A DNA stretch of 63,926 nucleotides from an uncultured Bacteroidaceae bacterium (GTDB taxonomy: Bacteria; Bacteroidota; Bacteroidia; Bacteroidales; Bacteroidaceae): NCBI GenBank assembly GCA_934293005.1, contig CAKQYA010000015.1, positions 1 to 63,926 on the forward strand, read 5' to 3'. Below the pieces are notes generated by a model. It did no database searches. It was given only the letters and a program-made list of their open reading frames with translations, and had not been told where the DNA came from. Both the position numbers and the translations under genes were made by a program. Below are positions 62,099-63,926 of the stretch, one piece after another (the first letter of the stretch is position 1; the number at the start of each line of letters is the position of its first letter).

Positions 62099-63424
62099 CT
62101 ATTTTGAGAACAGCCATCCTGTCCATGCAATGCCTATCGCAAACTCATTCTCGCTGTTGTATTTTCCTGAAGAGATGCTGCGGTTTGTGTAGTCGGCTTT
62201 CACAACAAGTTCAGGAAGCGGATGCCAGTTGACGCCTGCTGTCCAAAGGCTTGTTTTCAGACGGTCGTCAGCGTTGTATGGCTTGAGCACATCTTCTTGC
62301 GGATTGTAGTATTCATATCGTACGAAAGGTGTTATCTGCGGACAGCGCTCATCGGCAATGAGTGAGTTGAGCTTTATGCCAATCTCTCCACCGTATGCCA
62401 CTGCTTTATGCGCTACTGGCGTGATGCGAGAGTAGGGCGATTTGTTGGAAAGCATGGTGTTTTTTTTGCTGATGACCTGTGAGTTTGTCAGGTTGCCCCA
62501 AAGTGCGTTGGCTCTTGCTTCTACATATCTGTTGCGGTATTGGCCTTCCACATTGTATATTCTTATAGGGAATGTGCCCAGTCCCTTGTACGTCTGGCTC
62601 TTGTCGGCGTTGCTGCCAATGTTGCGGCAGTAGTAGAAAGATCCGCCCAGTCGTAGGCCTTGCACTCCTCGCCAAGCCAGATGAGCCACATAGCCAGGAC
62701 TGGTGAAGTTCTCTTCTTCAAAGATGCCTTGTTTTGCTTCGCCTGCCCAATTGTTGCGATCGAAGCCGTTGGCGTTGAGTCCGCTTACCACTTGCAGCTG
62801 GTAGTCGAACGTGGCGAGTCCCTTTCCTAATGTGCCGAAGAATTCCAGACCAGTTTCGTGCCAAGTGTTAGGGATTATGCTTGTCTCACCTTCAGGACGT
62901 GTGGTCCCAAAGAAATTAACAGGCTCGTGATGAGCGTTGTTCTGTCCTACGGGCACAATGAAATGTCCGGCGCGCACATTAAAACTTCTATGTATGAGTC
63001 TGGTGATATGAAACTGCTCCAGAGCCACTTCACCTCCTCGTTCTATTTCTGTCTCGTATTCTCCGTTCTCAACGTTCTCAAGTTCATAAGCAGTGCCTAC
63101 GCCTCCGCTTTCAAACTCAATTTCCATGCCGAGTATCCATTTGCTGTTAAACTTGTAGTCGCCTGCTATGACGAAACGTGGAATGCTGATGGTGTTGCGA
63201 TGCTCTTTGCTGTTGCCTTCAGCACCGCCATAGAAGCGGTTTGTTCCATAGTTTTTGAAGGCTGCCACAGCTTCGCCATATCCGCCTATTCTGAATGTGT
63301 CCCAACCGCCATATTGGATGCTGTCTTGCGAACTCTGCGCTGATGCAGATATTCCTATAGCTAATGCAGCTGTGAGGAATGGCATGCGCAACCTTGTGTC
63401 CTTTCTCATTATGATTCTTGCCAT
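62099..63424 (-). CDS. Outer-membrane porin of the iron/haem locus
   Basis: A 441-residue barrel protein. The start at 63424 is followed by MRKDTRLRMPFLTAALAIGI with signal end SASA-QSS; an in-frame ATG at 63409 would work equally well. The mature part alternates aromatic strands (WDTFRIGGYGEAVAAFKNYG, FVIAGDYKFNSKWILGMEIE, NVRAGHFIVPVGQNNAHHEP) and ends FAIGIAWTGWLFSK with a terminal aromatic region. It resembles OprO/P-like channels and is the first gene of the locus. A strong promoter and unusual upstream repeats suggest it is tightly regulated. Confidence 0.78.
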   Translation of the reverse strand: MARIIMRKDTRLRMPFLTAALAIGISASAQSSQDSIQYGGWDTFRIGGYGEAVAAFKNYGTNRFYGGAEGNSKEHRNTISIPRFVIAGDYKFNSKWILGMEIEFESGGVGTAYELENVENGEYETEIERGGEVALEQFHITRLIHRSFNVRAGHFIVPVGQNNAHHEPVNFFGTTRPEGETSIIPNTWHETGLEFFGTLGKGLATFDYQLQVVSGLNANGFDRNNWAGEAKQGIFEEENFTSPGYVAHLAWRGVQGLRLGGSFYYCRNIGSNADKSQTYKGLGTFPIRIYNVEGQYRNRYVEARANALWGNLTNSQVISKKNTMLSNKSPYSRITPVAHKAVAYGGEIGIKLNSLIADERCPQITPFVRYEYYNPQEDVLKPYNADDRLKTSLWTAGVNWHPLPELVVKADYTNRSISSGKYNSENEFAIGIAWTGWLFSK

Positions 63425-63454
63425 GTTTTAAAATATGTTATTGTTTTCTGAGTG

Positions 63455-63486
63455 CAAAGGTACAGACTTCCATTTTTTATGGCAAT
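63455..63486 (-). promoter_or_regulatory. Promoter of the iron/haem locus porin
   Basis: Minus-strand -33 ATTG (63483-63486), 20-nt spacer, -7 TACCTTTG (63455-63462), 31 nt before the ATG at 63424. The first ATACCCA operator arm begins at 63485 and touches the -33 box. Confidence 0.75.
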
Positions 63487-63596
63487 ACCCATTTTTTGTG
63501 AAACTGCCTGTTGGCGTGGGTATATTATGCTCAGCCCATACTCACATTGTGTTTTTGATACCCATTTTTCTTGTGCAGATACTTAGATGTGGGTAT
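63485..63596. promoter_or_regulatory. Two operator-like inverted repeats, ATACCCA with TGGGTAT
   Basis: Site 1: ATACCCA at 63485-63491 and TGGGTAT at 63517-63523. Site 2: ATACCCA at 63558-63564 and TGGGTAT at 63590-63596. Both have a 25-nt spacer and a total span of 39 nt, and they start 73 nt apart. Site 1 abuts the -33 box of the porin promoter. Confidence 0.55.
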
Positions 63597-63599
63597 GCC

Positions 63600-63697
63600 T
63601 GTTCATGCCAATATCAATGAGAGTTGCACGAAGCAGGAGTGTAACGTGTAATAATCTGACGAAATTGTGTTCATGCCAATATCAATGAGAGTTGCAC
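63600..63697. repeat. 30-bp direct repeat, two copies
   Basis: Identical 30-bp segments at 63600-63629 and 63668-63697 (start TGTTCATGCC, end GAGTTGCAC), separated by 38 unique nt. No third copy is visible in the window. Confidence 0.85.
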
Positions 63698-63713
63698 CCA
63701 TTAAAAAGATTTC

Positions 63714-63821
63714 TAAGATACTTCGTCAAGTATCCTTACCCTCTTTTTTTGCCCAAAAATATTGGATGAAAAAGTCTCTTGTAAAAACATTGATGCTATT
63801 GACCGATTGGGGTTTAAAACG
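63714..63821 (+). repeat. Dispersed palindromic element, partial copy C
   Basis: One and a half palindromic units (CTAAGATACTT, CGTC, AAGTATCCTTACC) at 63714-63745, followed by a T-run and, at 63797-63821, the inverted terminal repeat (CTATTGACCGATTGGGGTTT). The order of unit, spacer and terminal repeat matches the 46.2-kb copy read in reverse. Confidence 0.6.
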
Positions 63822-63926
63822 ATGCAATGTGGGAGAACTATTTTGTAATTATCCTCAAATCCGCAACCTATAGGGTTTCGTGGGATTTTGCTTGTAAAAA
63901 GACAAAAATTCTTTTATTGTACATAT

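Larger units (their letters stand above)
63425..63926. other. Upstream region of the porin with repeats
   Basis: About 500 nt to the window edge without a gene. It holds the porin promoter, two operator-like inverted repeats (63485-63596), a 30-bp direct repeat (63600-63697) and a partial copy of the dispersed element (63714-63821). Confidence 0.6.

Noticed and set aside
63600..63697. Possible CRISPR array
   Set aside because: Only two repeat copies and one spacer, no leader-like region, no cas gene; period and length alone are not enough.

Overview
The window comes from a member of the Bacteroidota, most likely a Prevotella-like member of the Bacteroidales. The evidence is in the sequence. 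Sigma-ABfr-type promoters (TTG, 20 nt, TAnnTTTG) precede many genes. Several genes are lineage-typical: a DUF3256 protein, a FeoA-FeoB fusion with a FeoB-associated Cys-rich peptide, a MacB pump split into separate ATPase and permease, and 6-bladed beta-propeller lipoproteins beside a small secreted Cys peptide. It is ordinary chromosome. I see no plasmid or phage module, no intact transposase and no tRNA or rRNA gene.

Layout. 1-6.6 kb (minus): the start of a GH2 glycosidase, a DUF3256 protein, and a four-gene TolC/MacA/MacB-type efflux operon. 6.7-7.2 kb: RNase P RNA. 7.6-10.6 kb (minus): a hexuronate-type MFS carrier, FolB, and a free-standing protein resembling the C-terminus of class II ribonucleotide reductase. 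10.7-13 kb: a nitroreductase converging on DnaA. 13.3-17.3 kb: FeoB-associated peptide and FeoAB, divergent from a hemerythrin-LuxR fusion regulator. 17.4-19.8 kb (plus): GDP-L-fucose synthesis (Gmd, Fcl). 20.2-22 kb (minus): GrpE-DnaJ. 22.2-28.3 kb (minus): HisH, HisA, HisF, HisIE, FtsE-like ATPase, LysC, LysA. 28.5-36.2 kb: an AraC regulator with a lipoprotein, divergent from an RND efflux operon. 36.2-40.5 kb (minus): a decaying island of beta-propeller, thioredoxin-like and NVEALA-like genes. 40.8-46 kb: glycine-zipper lipoprotein, NudC, GH25 lysozyme, histidine kinase, thioesterase. 46.4-53.9 kb (minus): a complete thiamine operon (thiS-thiE-thiG-thiC-thiF-thiH-second thiE-thiD) behind a TPP riboswitch with a terminator expression platform. 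54.1-63.4 kb (minus): a putative iron/heme redox locus of porin, imelysin, di-heme oxidoreductase, second porin, CxxCH lipoprotein, ResB/CcsA-type cytochrome c assembly protein and a Rid-fold protein.

How the genes work together. Iron is handled at two places. FeoAB imports ferrous iron next to a regulator whose di-iron domain could sense oxygen, NO or iron. The 54-63 kb cluster combines surface channels, an iron-binding imelysin lipoprotein, two c-type haem proteins and a membrane protein that would attach their haem. The thi operon makes both halves of thiamine phosphate and is set to shut off when thiamine pyrophosphate is high.

The most unusual structure outside genes is a short dispersed element. 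It has near-palindromic 22-bp units (AAGTATC, CTAA, GATACTT, 4-nt spacer) near 20.06, 46.29 and 63.72 kb, and at 46.2 kb it is flanked by imperfect terminal inverted repeats (CCCAAATCGGTCAT type). Two 39-bp operator-like inverted repeats and a 30-bp direct repeat lie upstream of the 63.4-kb porin. All functional calls come from reading the sequence; no database search was run.
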